This document shows, one piece after another, positions 1-12,413 of a stretch of DNA of 64,000 nucleotides. Made by a program: the position numbers and the translations under genes. Source of the DNA: Leptoclinus maculatus. Taxonomy: Eukaryota > Chordata > Actinopteri > Perciformes > Stichaeidae. How positions within the stretch are numbered: the stretch's first letter is position 1; each line of letters starts with the position of its first letter. Where the stretch lies: NCBI GenBank assembly GCA_032191485.1, contig JAVDOI010000016.1, positions 12,820,759-12,884,758 of the forward strand, given 5' to 3'. The notes under the pieces were generated by a model, which was not told the origin of the DNA, made no database searches, and saw only the letters and a program-made list of their open reading frames with translations.

Positions 1-1347
1 TTCTTTAGGTATATGCTGTAAAATCAACATACCACGAGGACAGCCTGCTACAAATACAGAATATATGTCTTTATTTGCTCCACTGATCATGCAAACACAC
101 AGTATATAGTTGGCTGTAAACCATAAACTGGATTTAAATTCAAAAATGTACAAAGAGTTGTACCAAATGAGTGGATATTCAATTGACAATCCATAAAGTT
201 CCACATGCATGCATAATATGACTGAGGTTTGGTAATTCAGTGAATGATTGTTCACTTAAAGGCAACAGAAGATTCTAAAGTATAAATTTACAACATTTGG
301 GGAACATTCAATTGTCTGAAGTTAATCTTCAAACAGATTTCTTGTTAATAGAGAGCCAGATATTGCTTCTTCTATTCTGGAATTACATATTCATCCAACA
401 GCGCGAGGTCATCTCAGTTTCAGAGCTGGGTACCTGACAGGGGAAGGGGATTTGTGGAATTGTGTTGTTTGGCAGCCGATGCTGAGCCAATTTGTTAGTG
501 ATGGACCAGTGCAGTCCATAACTCTGGAGAGTACTTGGCAAGACAGGAGGAAGCATATATTTTACATTTATACCAATAAAGCCTCAACAAAATGAAAGGA
601 CAAAAGCTAAAGTATTGCACCACCAGCTTTAAATGCTCAGATCTGGATAAAAATCTAAAAATACACGTTTAAATGAAAAGGGAATATCTTGTTGATTCAG
701 ATAAATATACAATAAATGCATTGGTAAAATAATATAGATTATAATCTGATGATAATGTAATAATGTTGTGCAGCATTCCCTATCTTGTTCGAGCCTATTC
801 TACAGTATATGCTTCCCTACATACAATAGGTGCAAAAAAAGCATCTGTCATATCCCTTGGCATAATGCATGAACTTAAAGTTATTAGAAAAAAACAACAT
901 AATGGGATTCCATTATTCAAACTGGACATGATGGAGGTCTGGCTGTGTGAGATTGATTTATCATAAAGTGTAAGTGGTGGTTTTCACTTGAGGTTGAAAG
1001 CATAGGAAACATGTTCTCCTACTGGGATGAGGCATAAAAGTCAAAAACCTAATCCATTCACAAAGTTATGTAATGTAATTACGTTCTATATTATACAAGC
1101 CTTAAACTTTCCAGAGCATGCAAAATAGCATAACATTTGGCTGCCGGCGAAATTCTGACTCATAAAAATGGCCGGTGCCGTGCTGGCTGACTGTAAACGA
1201 GGCATTTGAACCGTCCTCTCCCATGAAGGCTCTGCGCTGCCCAGCGACACGTGTATATCCCCGGGCAGGGAATGCCAGAGGATGTCGGGAGGCTTACTCC
1301 ACATGTGACCAGCTTCCTCTCGTGCTCTCTCTCTCTCTCACACACAG
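1..1347. other. Intronic or 5' flank of fbln7, no coding seen
   Basis: This stretch precedes the sushi exon of fbln7. The short open frames here match no family I know. The exons for the signal peptide and N-terminal coiled coil of fibulin-7 were not found, so they should lie to the left of the window. The 3' end is pyrimidine-rich (CT and CA runs at about 1321-1347) and serves as the acceptor tract of the sushi exon. Confidence 0.7.
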
Positions 1348-1868
1348 CTCCCACCACCTGCCCCACGCTGGAAGCCCCTGCTCACGGAACCAAGTTTGGC
1401 TCAAAGTATTTTCTTGGACATGAGGCCCATTTCACTTGCTCCCAGGGCTACCGTCTCGTCGGTTCTGCCACTCGTGTCTGCCGGGACAACGGCACCTGGA
1501 CTGGCATCGGTGCCATCTGTAAAGGTGAGCTACATACAGGAATTCCACGGGCCATCGCCCTGCCACAGAGCCTGATTTTTAACCGTGTGTGAGACCAGTG
1601 TTGCATTTGATTCAGGTGAGGAATGCGGTCTCACTTCAGCTGCTGTATGTTTTCATCACAGGATTAGGAGCTTTTCAGCCCCTTTTGACTTTCTCTACGT
1701 ACAAACACACATCCACTACTTTTCTGATTTGGTGGAATGTTTTGGGCCAGGAAGTGCTATGTCTGTCTGCTGGAGCAGAGATCCCCACACCAATCTAGGG
1801 CGACCTCGGCTCAGCGGTGTCTGAATGCCAGGCTGAAAGAGACAGCAGCCCAGAAGCCAAACTGAGCT

Positions 1869-1907
<39 letters not shown>

Positions 1908-4900
1908 CACACAGATAACAGGCAAAGAAAAGAGGCATTCTTTAGCGTGGCTGGAACTCCTCTGCGTACTGAATGAAGCCCTCGTTAAAATGGCATTAAA
2001 TGTCTCTGAACACAGAAAAACACCTGTACTGCATTCCACTGTGGGGTGCCTTACCCTCCAGGTTTCCACTCCTCATGAACAGCAGTGGTTGGGCTACTGT
2101 AAGATGAACCCTACCGCTCTTGCTCATGTTTCCCTGGTTCTTTGACAGTAGTCCCACTGGACGGGGTTAGGTCCAGACATTATGCCCAGACCATGGTCTG
2201 ATAGCACAGAAGTATGTTAAGCATGCTATTGATTGCCCGGTCAGCCTGTGCTGGTGGCACTCTTCCAAGAATTCCTAGTGGCGCACTCAGTTGAACATGT
2301 GCATACGTTTATTGACATTCATGGTTAAAACAACATGAGAGGGCTCGACTCTGCACAGTATTATCCCTGTTCATGTTTTTCAGCTCGGCATAAGAGGTCT
2401 AAATTTAGTCATGCTTAAAAAGCAGTATTGACAGAGTGTGACAACTTTAAAGTTAAGAAAAGTTTAAAAATATCTAGCAGAGTGAAGTGGGCCTTTTCAT
2501 GTTATGGTCCTGTGGTGGCCCCTGGGGAAGCCAAATAAACATTAAAGGGATTGGTTGTCATCCAGTATACTGTGGGCTCAGAGAGCAGAGGCTGCTTCAT
2601 CATTTTAACATCTGCACAACTCTAAGAGCTGACTACAGAAACAAAGATCAGAATATATGTTTCTTATCTAGTTTGTTACCCTTGTTGTTGTCAACAGTTT
2701 GCGTTTTGTAGTACTTCTGTATCGAGTGGTCGTACTTACTATACAGGAATATCATCTTCGGGGCCACTGTTTGATGAATAATCAATATACTGTATATGCC
2801 ACAGCAAAGACAATAAGTCTGAACATTGGTGGGTAAATGAATAGATCTTTGCTATACCTACAGAGATGTCTCCAGTATGTATTCATAGGGACAAGTATTT
2901 TACCCAGCTTTCTTTGCATCCCACTATTGACCATTCCAAACGCTACTTTACGCATACTCACAGTCGAGGACATTCATACCAATTTGCACTTGTTCATGTT
3001 TAGTCGATGAAATGCTTGTGAAGAAGTATGAATGAAGTCAGGTACTTCTCAACTGTTTGTTTGGCAGAGAGGTAAAACCTTCACATTTAAAAATGATTCT
3101 CACGTGTTTCACAAAGCCTTAAAGTTATGAGTAAAACATATGTCCATAGACTAACACCAACAATTTTAACATGGATTTTATTGCCGTACACTTTAAGAGT
3201 CCTCCCCATTAGATTTGATTAAGATAACTGCCACTTTTCCACAAATAGAACAAATAAAAGGGCATCAGAGACTTACATACTGACATACTGTGCCCATAAT
3301 GTCATTATTAAGTCATTTTTAAGCATCGGTTATCAAACTGGGTGGACACTTATTGCCGCTCTTTGGATGGAGGGTAGATGTGAAGGGCTTACAGAGGTTC
3401 TTTCATTTTTGTTGACCATTTCTTTCTTTCAGGACCTAATCTTACCATCATTTCCACTTATGCTGTTTGATAAATTGGGCTGCAGATGATTTCTGCCAAC
3501 CATTGTGTTGAATTATTTTATGTATTTTATTCTGAAGCACCTAGTATTTTTTATTTTGTCAAAGATTTATAGAAGCACACAAAAAATCTGACCGCTGTGA
3601 TTATTCTCTCCTGCACCCACAGATATAAGTGAGTGTGCAAGTAATCCCTGTCAAAATGGAGGTACCTGTGTGGAAGGCGTTAACCAGTACAAATGCACCT
3701 GCCCCCAGAACTGGAGTGGCTCTCACTGTCAGCATCAAACCCAGACAGGTCAGTGCCACAAATGTCTGAGACTCTTTGTTTAGTCGGCATTTTCTTGTCA
3801 GTCAAGTATGGGATCTACTACTGTACATGTTTGTGTATAATATGTGTTCAGCTCGAGATCAAATGTTAGGACAGGTCTTCAACTTTCATATTGTCTCCCC
3901 CAATGCAGCACCACCTGAGTGGAGTGTCATGAATGATCCAGCATTCAGCCGGAGACCTCGCTGTGCGCAAGTGAACAGAGCCCAACACTGCAGCTGTGAT
4001 GCCGGCTTTCACATGAGTGGCACCTCTGACAACAGTATCTGTCAGGGTGAGCTGTAAATTATGTGTTCCTTAATTGATCCCTGTGGGGAAATTATCCTTT
4101 CACTGCTCCTCATCACAGGGAGGCAAGGTCAGCTACAGTTCCCTGAAGCTGGTTGCTCCGCTCAATAACATCTCAGCAGCACAAATAGCACATGTTAAAG
4201 GGACTTTGCTGCTGAAAAGATCCCAGAGTAACCAAATCTTTTACTCCTCTAGTGATTAATATTGTTGCAAATAAGAGAAATCTGAGGGGCCAGTCTGTGA
4301 CAAACAAAATAATCCTCTTGGGAGGTCACAAGCTGATTAGCATCCATTTAGGTCACAGTTCAGTTGCTTTTAAGATGTAACTGGTTGAGTAACAATTCGA
4401 AATGAGTGTTTTCAAGTAGTTGCCTCAAATGTGTTGATGCCACAATGCTGAAAGGGCAAACCTGACCTGAATACTGACGATAACCTGAGGGACAGGAACA
4501 ACATAGTTTTGTTCCTCGGTGTGTGTTGTAAACTGTATGAGGTACCTATAGGCTCCCTCCTAGTTACTTTTAAGTGCACAATGGCCATGTGATGGATGTT
4601 CACGACATGCGATTCCTTGTCTGTTTCCTGACAGATGTAAACGAGTGTGAGGTGTATCGGCTGGACCAAGGAGGGAAGCTTTGCGTCCACGAGTGTGTGA
4701 ATGTCCCGGGCTCGTACCAATGCTCGTGCCCCAGCGGCTACAAGTTGCTCCCAGACGGGCGGAGCTGTGAGGGTGAGTGACAAGAGGGAACAGAGGACAA
4801 AGGCTCATTCACAGAGCCCTGGCTGCAGATCTGGCTGGGTATGTAGCTCCAGAGAGGAATACCTGTGACTTAAGGAGAGGAGCCTTTAAGCAATGAGCTT

Positions 4901-6845
4901 TTAGTTTCTGCAGAGGTGTCTGTCGGCCCCAAACCTCGTTTCCACTTTCATTTGCACCCCTGAAGCTTACAATGCTTGCCAGTGGAATGAGTGACCTCAC
5001 CCTTTCCCAGCAGAAGGGATCTTTAGGACATGAGACTAAACTAAGAACCCAAATAAACAATCACAGCACAGCACCCCCTCTGACTGTGGTAACCAGGAAG
5101 CAGGGAGTCAGTCTGGCAATTCTCTCTGCCCGCTTCTCATTCTTACATGCCTCTGCTGTTTTGTCTTCCAGATGTGGACGAATGTTTAAGCCAGCAGCAC
5201 AACTGTAGCCGAGGGACAACTTGTATCAATACGGGGGGAGGCTTTCAGTGCGTCAACCCAGAGTGTCCCCATTCTCATGGCAACATCAGCTACGTCAAGA
5301 CGTCTCCCTTGTAAGTGGATAGACCCCAATGTGACCCCTTTGTCATTTGTTTTGTCAGTGAAAAGCTTTAGGAAAAAAATAAACCAGGATCACATCTTCC
5401 ACGTGCCAGCAGGAAATTGTCGTCAACTTTCAAATGACCATGTGATCAGACCCGACTGTGAGACACTAATTGGCTCCTGGCGGACATTTTGACTTGGAAT
5501 AGCAAGAAAAGCAGAAATAAAACAGATCATTCCTGTGTTCAAGTGTGCAGGTAATCCATGCCAGTGAACCCACTATCGACTGTCATTGACGAGGTGCACT
5601 TGAGCAAGGTGTTACAGCCTTAGAGCTCTCTAGCTGAAATACATGAAGGGAAATTCAGGTTTCATACAACTTGAGACATAGTTTTGGCCATATTGCTAAT
5701 GGTAGAAATAACAATAATCTTGCCATGGTAACTGCTGAGTTCTGGCTATGCAGCAATACAACTAACTGCCAAGCTAACCAAACCGATGACAATAAAACAT
5801 AAGAGATGCGGTTAACGCTGCATCACAGTGAAGCAAATCGTTCCTGAAAAAGAACATGTATCAGCAGAACTTCACTAGACAGCGTTTTTTTTTCTTTTTC
5901 TTGAAAACCATGTCGAACGTCTGTGTCTGGCCAAATGTTTGGAGATATTACAACTTCCATCCCCATGTTCGCCAAGTCATCAGCAAGCTGCCTCATTTGA
6001 GAGCTTGAAACAAAGCTCTGTTTGCTTCTACTGAACCGTCAATGTGGTGAAATACTGCTCCGCTGCCAGCGAAGGGGATGAATAAATGTTTGGGGAAAAC
6101 ACTTGTAACAAGGGAGAGAGCAAGGAATCGAGAAAAGGCAGTAGCTGAGTCCCCATTCCATAATTCTATGCAGGTTTTGAGATTGTTGTGCGCAGAGATG
6201 GAATTTTGGAAGTACTTCACAGAAAAAAAGGTCACAGCTTTCTATGATCCAACACTTCGGGGCACATGACTTCATATGTACTGTATGTATGTGTGTCACT
6301 TCTCTTTAGTCACAAAGAGGCACTTATGAACACTATTATGTAATCGTTTTCTCAGTGACAAAATGGCTGCATTACATGACAACTGCCAAACACATAGAGA
6401 ATGGAAAACATGTACCACTTTGTCCTGTAACGCCCCCCTGCTTATAACATTTGCTGTCTTTCTGTCCGGCAGTCAGTGTGAGAGAAACCCCTGCCCCATG
6501 GACAGCAGATCCTGCCACCTGGCTCCCAAGACCGTGTCCTTCCACTACCTGTCTCTGACCTCCACCCTGCAGACTCCCGCGACGCTTTTCCGTATGGCGA
6601 CCGCCTCCGCCCCAGGGCGCACCGGGCCGGACAGCCTGCGCTTTGGCATAGTGGGCGGAAACTCCCGAGGCATCTTTGTCATGCAGCGTTCAGACAGGCA
6701 GACTGGTGAGCTGATACTGGTTCAGCAGCTGCGCGGGCCGCAGGAGATCAGCGTTGATGTGGACATGTCTGAGTACAGCGACCGCACCTTTCAGGCCAAG
6801 CATGTGGCCAGAGTTAACGTTCTGGTTTCCCCTTACAACTTCTGA
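1348..6845 (+). CDS. fbln7: Fibulin-7, 3' part of gene (sushi domain to stop)
   Basis: Secreted extracellular-matrix glycoprotein of the fibulin family. Six exons are visible: 1348-1524, 3623-3748, 3909-4046, 4635-4772, 5172-5310 and 6473-6845. The first five start in phase 1 and each junction is GT-AG. In order they encode a sushi/CCP domain (FGSKY, NGTWTG), an EGF-like domain (CQNGGTCVEGVNQY), a Cys-rich segment (RCAQVNRAQHCSCDAGFH), two calcium-binding EGF domains (DVNEC and DVDEC starts) and the fibulin C-terminal domain (FRMATASAPGR, FGIVGGNSRG, ending SPYNF). The exons sum to 363 complete codons including the stop, against about 440 residues in human FBLN7. The missing part is the signal peptide and coiled coil, off the left edge. 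The order and spacing match FBLN7 and not fibulins 1-5. The gene converges on tmem87b. Confidence 0.95.
1869..1905. repeat. (CA)n microsatellite
   Basis: About 18 uninterrupted CA units inside the fbln7 intron after the sushi exon. The open frames that cross it are repeat artefacts. Confidence 0.9.
4073..4215. repeat. Dispersed teleost repeat fragment
   Basis: The stretch starting near 'ttgatccctgtggggaaatt', followed by 'cactgctcctcatcacaggg', resembles a sequence found many times in fish genomes, often near SINE or LINE tails. It lies in an fbln7 intron just after the exon ending at 4046. Family assignment is from memory of the motif, and the ends are approximate. Confidence 0.45.
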
Positions 6846-7594
6846 GAGCGTGCTGGCAAAGGAGGAGGACGACTAGAGACAAGACAGGGGAAGAGGAGCA
6901 AGGAAGAGTGTGTGATGGGCACGAGTTTACTGATACTGTTTCTTATTTCCATATCAGAAATTAATTTGCCTGAGTAGCTGGTCAAGTGACAAGCCAATAT
7001 TATAATGAAACAGTTATATTATGAATAACAATTTACGGCAAAACACATCATAGATGCTTCTTTAAGTCAGTATGAGCTTTGATGTTTGACTGAGTGTGTT
7101 TGAATGCATGGAAACTAGCTGAACAAGAGCATAAATGGGTTGGGAGGGATGCAGAACTGTTTTTGTCGTTGCTGTTGCTTTACGTTTGTATTTTTATGTC
7201 CATCATAGATCATGTCTGTAGCTCAGGGTCCAGCCCCGGGGCTGATGCACTGCCCTTGCTTTGTTGACGATAAATCCCTATAAGACATTAGTGCTCCTGA
7301 GGCGCTAATCTATTGGAAATATTATTGCTGATTTTTACATTGTAACATACTGTACGCCACATTGATCTTCCATCATATACTGTATATTTGTTTTGTTTTT
7401 TGTACTAGTTTGCCTTGTTTAAGCACCATCCATTATACTAAGGGAGTTTTTTTAAACAGTAGATGCAGTCCTGTACCTGAGCATATTTCCTCTATAACTC
7501 ATATTCTGTATGTTACCCAGAGATTATTATATTTGGCAAGCTTGCAAAGCACTACGCAATTTATCTGGAATTTTAATTGTCTCTACATAACTGA

Positions 7595-7600
7595 AATAAA
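7595..7600 (+). terminator. Likely polyadenylation signal of fbln7 (AATAAA)
   Basis: A canonical AATAAA lies about 750 bases after the fbln7 stop codon, in AT-rich sequence with no intervening coding signal. It is the first clear signal and so the likely 3' end of the transcript. Function is inferred from position. Confidence 0.55.
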
Positions 7601-7607
7601 GTCGGTC

Positions 7608-10600
7608 TAACATTTCAGTATTTGTTAAAACTACCTCACTTGACGCTGAACAGTGTGCTATTAAATGTCCTTTTGGCTGTGCTGTTTTTCATTCTACAGT
7701 ATTCTGCCATTATGAGTGAGTTTTAATGAGTGAAATTCAAACCAACGCATAGTTGATGAATGAACGCTGGACGGCTATCAAAAGTTCTCTCCGACTGGAT
7801 GGATGAAAGGTTAGAGAGGAAGAATGTGGTTTTTTAATATTACCCGTGAGGCATTAGTACAATACAAGTCAAAGCAGCATTTCCCAGAATGTCTCAGAAA
7901 CAAACAGTGTTTCTTTTTGACTTCAATACAAGGAACAGTAACTGTGACATTTTCAAAACATCTCTTCGTGTGTCTACGTGTTAGAGAAAGAAGAGACTAA
8001 TGTCCACCACATGTGTTCTCTTCACTCTGTCCTCCTCTCTCGTCTCCATCCAGGGGTTTACATTGCATTAAAAGAGCTGCATGCTTCCAGGAGGGAGTGG
8101 ATGGTGAGAATCAAAACACATGCCCCCGACGGTACACGCTGCTCTGAAAACGACAACGCGCCTTAATGGCAGTAATTTCCTTCAGTAACCGTACCGGGAG
8201 GGCTCACATTGCAGCCTTTGTTTCCAGGCTTGTGCTCGGGCTATTTGATGTTCACATGTTTCATCCATTCTGAGGCGGAAGGATTTATTGCCAGAGACCA
8301 TTGGAGAACACTGAGCTACATAACACAAGCCATTTGCTGGAAAGTAACAATAAAAAATATACAGTAAGGGCCTTGAAGCAAAGCCAGCGCATAGTGTGGT
8401 TTACACTGGTTTTACCTCAGAGTCACAGAAACATAGTGACTTTGGGGCTCTGTGGAAGCTTCCTCTTAGTGCTTCTGGTGACGTTAGTGCGCCATTCATA
8501 AGGAGTGGACAAAATAACAGAAACACACATATAATAGATACACACAAATATACAGAGGCCAGCAGTAATTACCAATTTGATGAAGCTTTTGATAATGTGT
8601 TTTTGAAACTTTAAGAAGTGATGCCGTACTAGTTTACTATAGATTTTGTGTCCTCTGTCTTTGGTGTTGGTAAGGATCTGTTTCCTGTGCCAATGCTCAA
8701 CTACTGTTGGAAATGGGCACAAATAAATGTAAAACATTTAGCTACAGTATATACATTATCCTCCTGAAACATCTTTTGCCTATTCAAGCACAAAAGCAGA
8801 AATCATATTGAAGGGATACAGCAGGCACACTATAAATCTACGTATGGCTCTCCATCAAAACAGAGGAGTCACGTGTGTCACTGGTAGGCTAGTCCAGAAA
8901 GAAAAGCGCTGTAGAGGAACTTTACTGTACTTTTACTGTTCAGGATCCATGTCCATGACTGTGGCTCATCTTTCATGTGGGATAAATGTTTGGAAGAAAT
9001 GCAGAAATATGTGAAGGTATAGGAAAGCAGAATGAATGCCTCTGACTTTAAAGTGGCCTATAAATCTACCATAGCGTAATAAAAGGACCCTTTTTTTTAT
9101 GGTGGAGACAAATATCATAGTTTAATTCAGTCCTATTATCAGCTAAGATATTAAGCATATACAGTAGATAGATAAGAAAACTGGTTAAAAAAGAGAAGAA
9201 ATGAAGGTAGCAGCTTGCTCAGATGGACGAACCAGGTCTCTCTGGTGTCCACAGGGGTGTTCTTAAAATGAGGCCATGTTTTCCTGTTTGTCTCCACAAC
9301 AAAATCATGATGGTTTTATTAGTGATTTCATAATTGCACAGTTGCAGTTCAGGTATTTTAGATCCAAATACTGCAGCAGAGGCCTATGGCAGGTTTGTCT
9401 TCTTTCATGGAAAAGGGTGCAAACAAACCCAACATCTGGTATAAAGTGTTGTCCATGTTGGACAATAGTGTCATTTTAAAATGGCACTCTAATGTCAAAG
9501 GTTTAACCAGTTTGCGTTACATAGAACAACTTGTATTGTCAACATGACAAATGCATTGGATTGCTGGTAGATTTGTTGTTTCAGCGTTCTTGGTCACAGT
9601 GAAAACTCCGGGTTTATATTTTCAACAAGTGGGCTTCATGTAAACGGTCTGTTTCATTATCATTTTCCTCAAATAGCCCATTTCTTCTCCCATTTCCTCT
9701 TGAATCTGGTATTTACAAGACAGCTTTAGAGTAACATTGTTCTACTAATGCAGCAAAAATCACAACCATAGTAAAATATGTATTTTTATTTCCAAATGAA
9801 TACTGAAAATCATAGACAAAGAAACAAACAGTCTCCTGTGGAAGATTAATATGTAATCTGAGTGGACACACTTCCTGAGAAGGAAGAGTGAAGAAAACTG
9901 CTGGTATGAAATGTTTAAGCCCAGTTCTTTGCGACACCCATGAGAGAAAAAAAAAAAAAGACGAGTCATATTATCCAGACACCGCTCTACCTGTGGAATT
10001 ATGCAATAACAGGAATCAGCCAATACCCATCTGTACAAATAATCGAGGTCCACTGCAGGTGTCTGCAGTTTCATATAACGGGACAGCTTGCCACCAAAAG
10101 CACAATCATTCCAGGTTTCCAACCAATATAAAAACAGAATAGTGACATTATAGACCCAGGTGATCAGCTGATGCCAACCATATAACTTATCAAATATGTC
10201 ACATGGGATGGCCCAAGTCCTGCTGTTACATTTACTCAGAACACCACATGAAGAGGACGACAGTCTTCCAACTCCAAACAAAAACACCAGGGCAGCCAAT
10301 TTCAGAAAAATTATATTAAGACGTATTTGACATGTTTTCACGGTGTCTGCGAAACCACAAAGATTCCTTTTTTGAACCAGCAAACACTGCAAAGCAATAC
10401 GAAACGAGCTGCAGTTTGCCGTTCGCCAAACACATTGTGAAACTGTTCAGGGTTCAAATCAATCAACCAAATGGAAGCACACATTGTAAACACACTCCAG
10501 AGTAAACGTGGGCGAACACGCTCTGTAACAACTTAGAAGTACACACAAATAAATAATGAAATTACTGAACTCCATATGAACATATATACATACAGTATAT

Positions 10601-11555
10601 TGCTCCCTAATTCAAACACCTGCCCACCCACAAACAGCAGATTCAAAACATGACTGCAAACCCCAAATTCTACACTTCTGTAGAACCTACATTTCAATTC
10701 AAATATGGTTTGTGCTTCAACCCCCCCCCCCCCCCCCCCCCCCCATTCACACTGAGGATGCCAGAGACATGAACAACACTTTCTCAACTACCTGAACAGT
10801 TTAGGCCTCATACAAGAACTACATGTAGGCAAAGATTTGAACTTCAAAGTGCATAAGAGCAAAATGTTCTAGTCAAATTATGTGTGTGAATTTTTTTTTG
10901 TTGGCAAAAAAAAAAAAAAAAAAAAAGAAGAAAATAAGTGTGCTTCAGATATTTATATATAAAGACAAATCCTGTTTGGGATTAATTAACAAACAAATTG
11001 AAATTAAATTCTGTTTCCCTCCCACGGCTGCAAAGAGATCTTAGTTAAACCATTCTCGTGTTATTTACTGAGAAAAAAAGGCTTTTGAATTATTTCCCCA
11101 TCATAAATAGGCATCTTGTTTTATTACAACCAACTTGAAAAAGACACTTAACGTATGTTTGAGGGTATGTTCATGCATCAGGCCCACTGTTCTTAATTCT
11201 CTGATAAAATAAATTCTCATGAACATAACAGAAATAAATACAGCACTGAATATAAAATGAAAAATTCTCTTTGGAAAGAAAGGCTCAAAACCGATCATAA
11301 TCAGGGAACTGGTGAGCCAGTTGGTCAGTGAAAAGACAGTTTTCCTCTGGTAGAGTCCTTTGCTCTTGAGAAGTTGAGGAAATGAGACCTGGATCACCCT
11401 GCGAAGTAGAAGGCGTATTGGGAAGAGGCCCTAAAAAAAGTAAACGGCACTCCGCCACCACCACCGCCACCACCCGACTGGAGGTCCTGGAGAAAACCCT
11501 GCTGCAGATGCAGAGTCAGAGACAGCTGCTATCTTCTCCCTCCATGTCGTGTGCC
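7608..11555. other. Convergent intergenic region and tmem87b 3' UTR
   Basis: Sequence between the two converging genes fbln7 and tmem87b. No exon with splice sites and a recognisable protein was found on either strand. The part nearest 11555 should be tmem87b 3' UTR. It contains a long C run (10721-10744) and an A run near 10905-10926. One 210-residue open frame on the minus strand (9760-10392) has no recognisable motif. Confidence 0.6.
10721..10744. repeat. Homopolymer C tract
   Basis: 24 consecutive C residues in the presumed tmem87b 3' flank. Such a run is prone to length error in sequencing. Confidence 0.95.
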
Positions 11556-12376
11556 TCACTCCAGCTTTGACATCTCATATCTGGTCGTCATGATTTCCTG
11601 CGAAATAACATGCAAATATAAACTAAACATTTTTGGCCAGGCTATCAAGAAATCCCCTGAACACCAATGTTACTGCATGTTATTAATCAGACACAAAGAA
11701 CCATTTGACTCACCACCACCCCCCCCCTCCCCTTAGTTACTTTTGCCACGCCTGTCAAGCTTTCCATTCTGGCCGAGCACATGTGCAGTTCACCATAACT
11801 GTAATTTATTAAACAACGGGTCCCTGATGTCAGACGGAGGAAGATAAAAGCAGGCGGTTGTTGGCAGATTTAGCTAGCTAGCTAGTTACTTGTACTCATG
11901 ACCACACCCAGCTGTGATATCGCATGGTGCTATAGGGTTAGGGGCCACGAGACACCACTGCAGCACAGGCTGTGGAAAGAGCATGTTGTCACCACTAGTT
12001 GGCAGGGAGAGCCAACTTGTTAAGACTGGGTGCAGTCACTCTATTAAGTGCAGAGCATTGCCCTCACTACAGCGCCATGCACACCATTTCACAAGTGAAG
12101 AGATCCAAAGCGTGACAGGCCTGTGGTGCTCTTCGGGGGAGAGGTTTAGTGAACAGTCAGCAAGTATGTGCTTGATTTCAAGGTATGAACAAAACGTATC
12201 GACTGCAGGTCCCATCACTGAGTCCTGAAGTCGGTCCCCATTTCGTCACCGATACAGTAACTCCAAAATGAGTCCCAAATGAGTTTCTCTCTTGGTGCTT
12301 TTGGACAAAGTTACTCATCTCCACATATGTAGAGCAGCCGTTTATGGTTAAAGGAAATAAGGTGTGTGAATCCTGT

Positions 12377-12413
<37 letters not shown>

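Noticed and set aside
9760..10392. 210-residue open frame on the minus strand
   Set aside because: It lies in the presumed tmem87b 3' flank, has no motif, domain or splice support, and AT-rich composition explains it.
11382..11570. Plus-strand open frame near the tmem87b 3' end
   Set aside because: It overlaps the last tmem87b exon and 3' UTR in antisense; a GCC/ACC run keeps it open.
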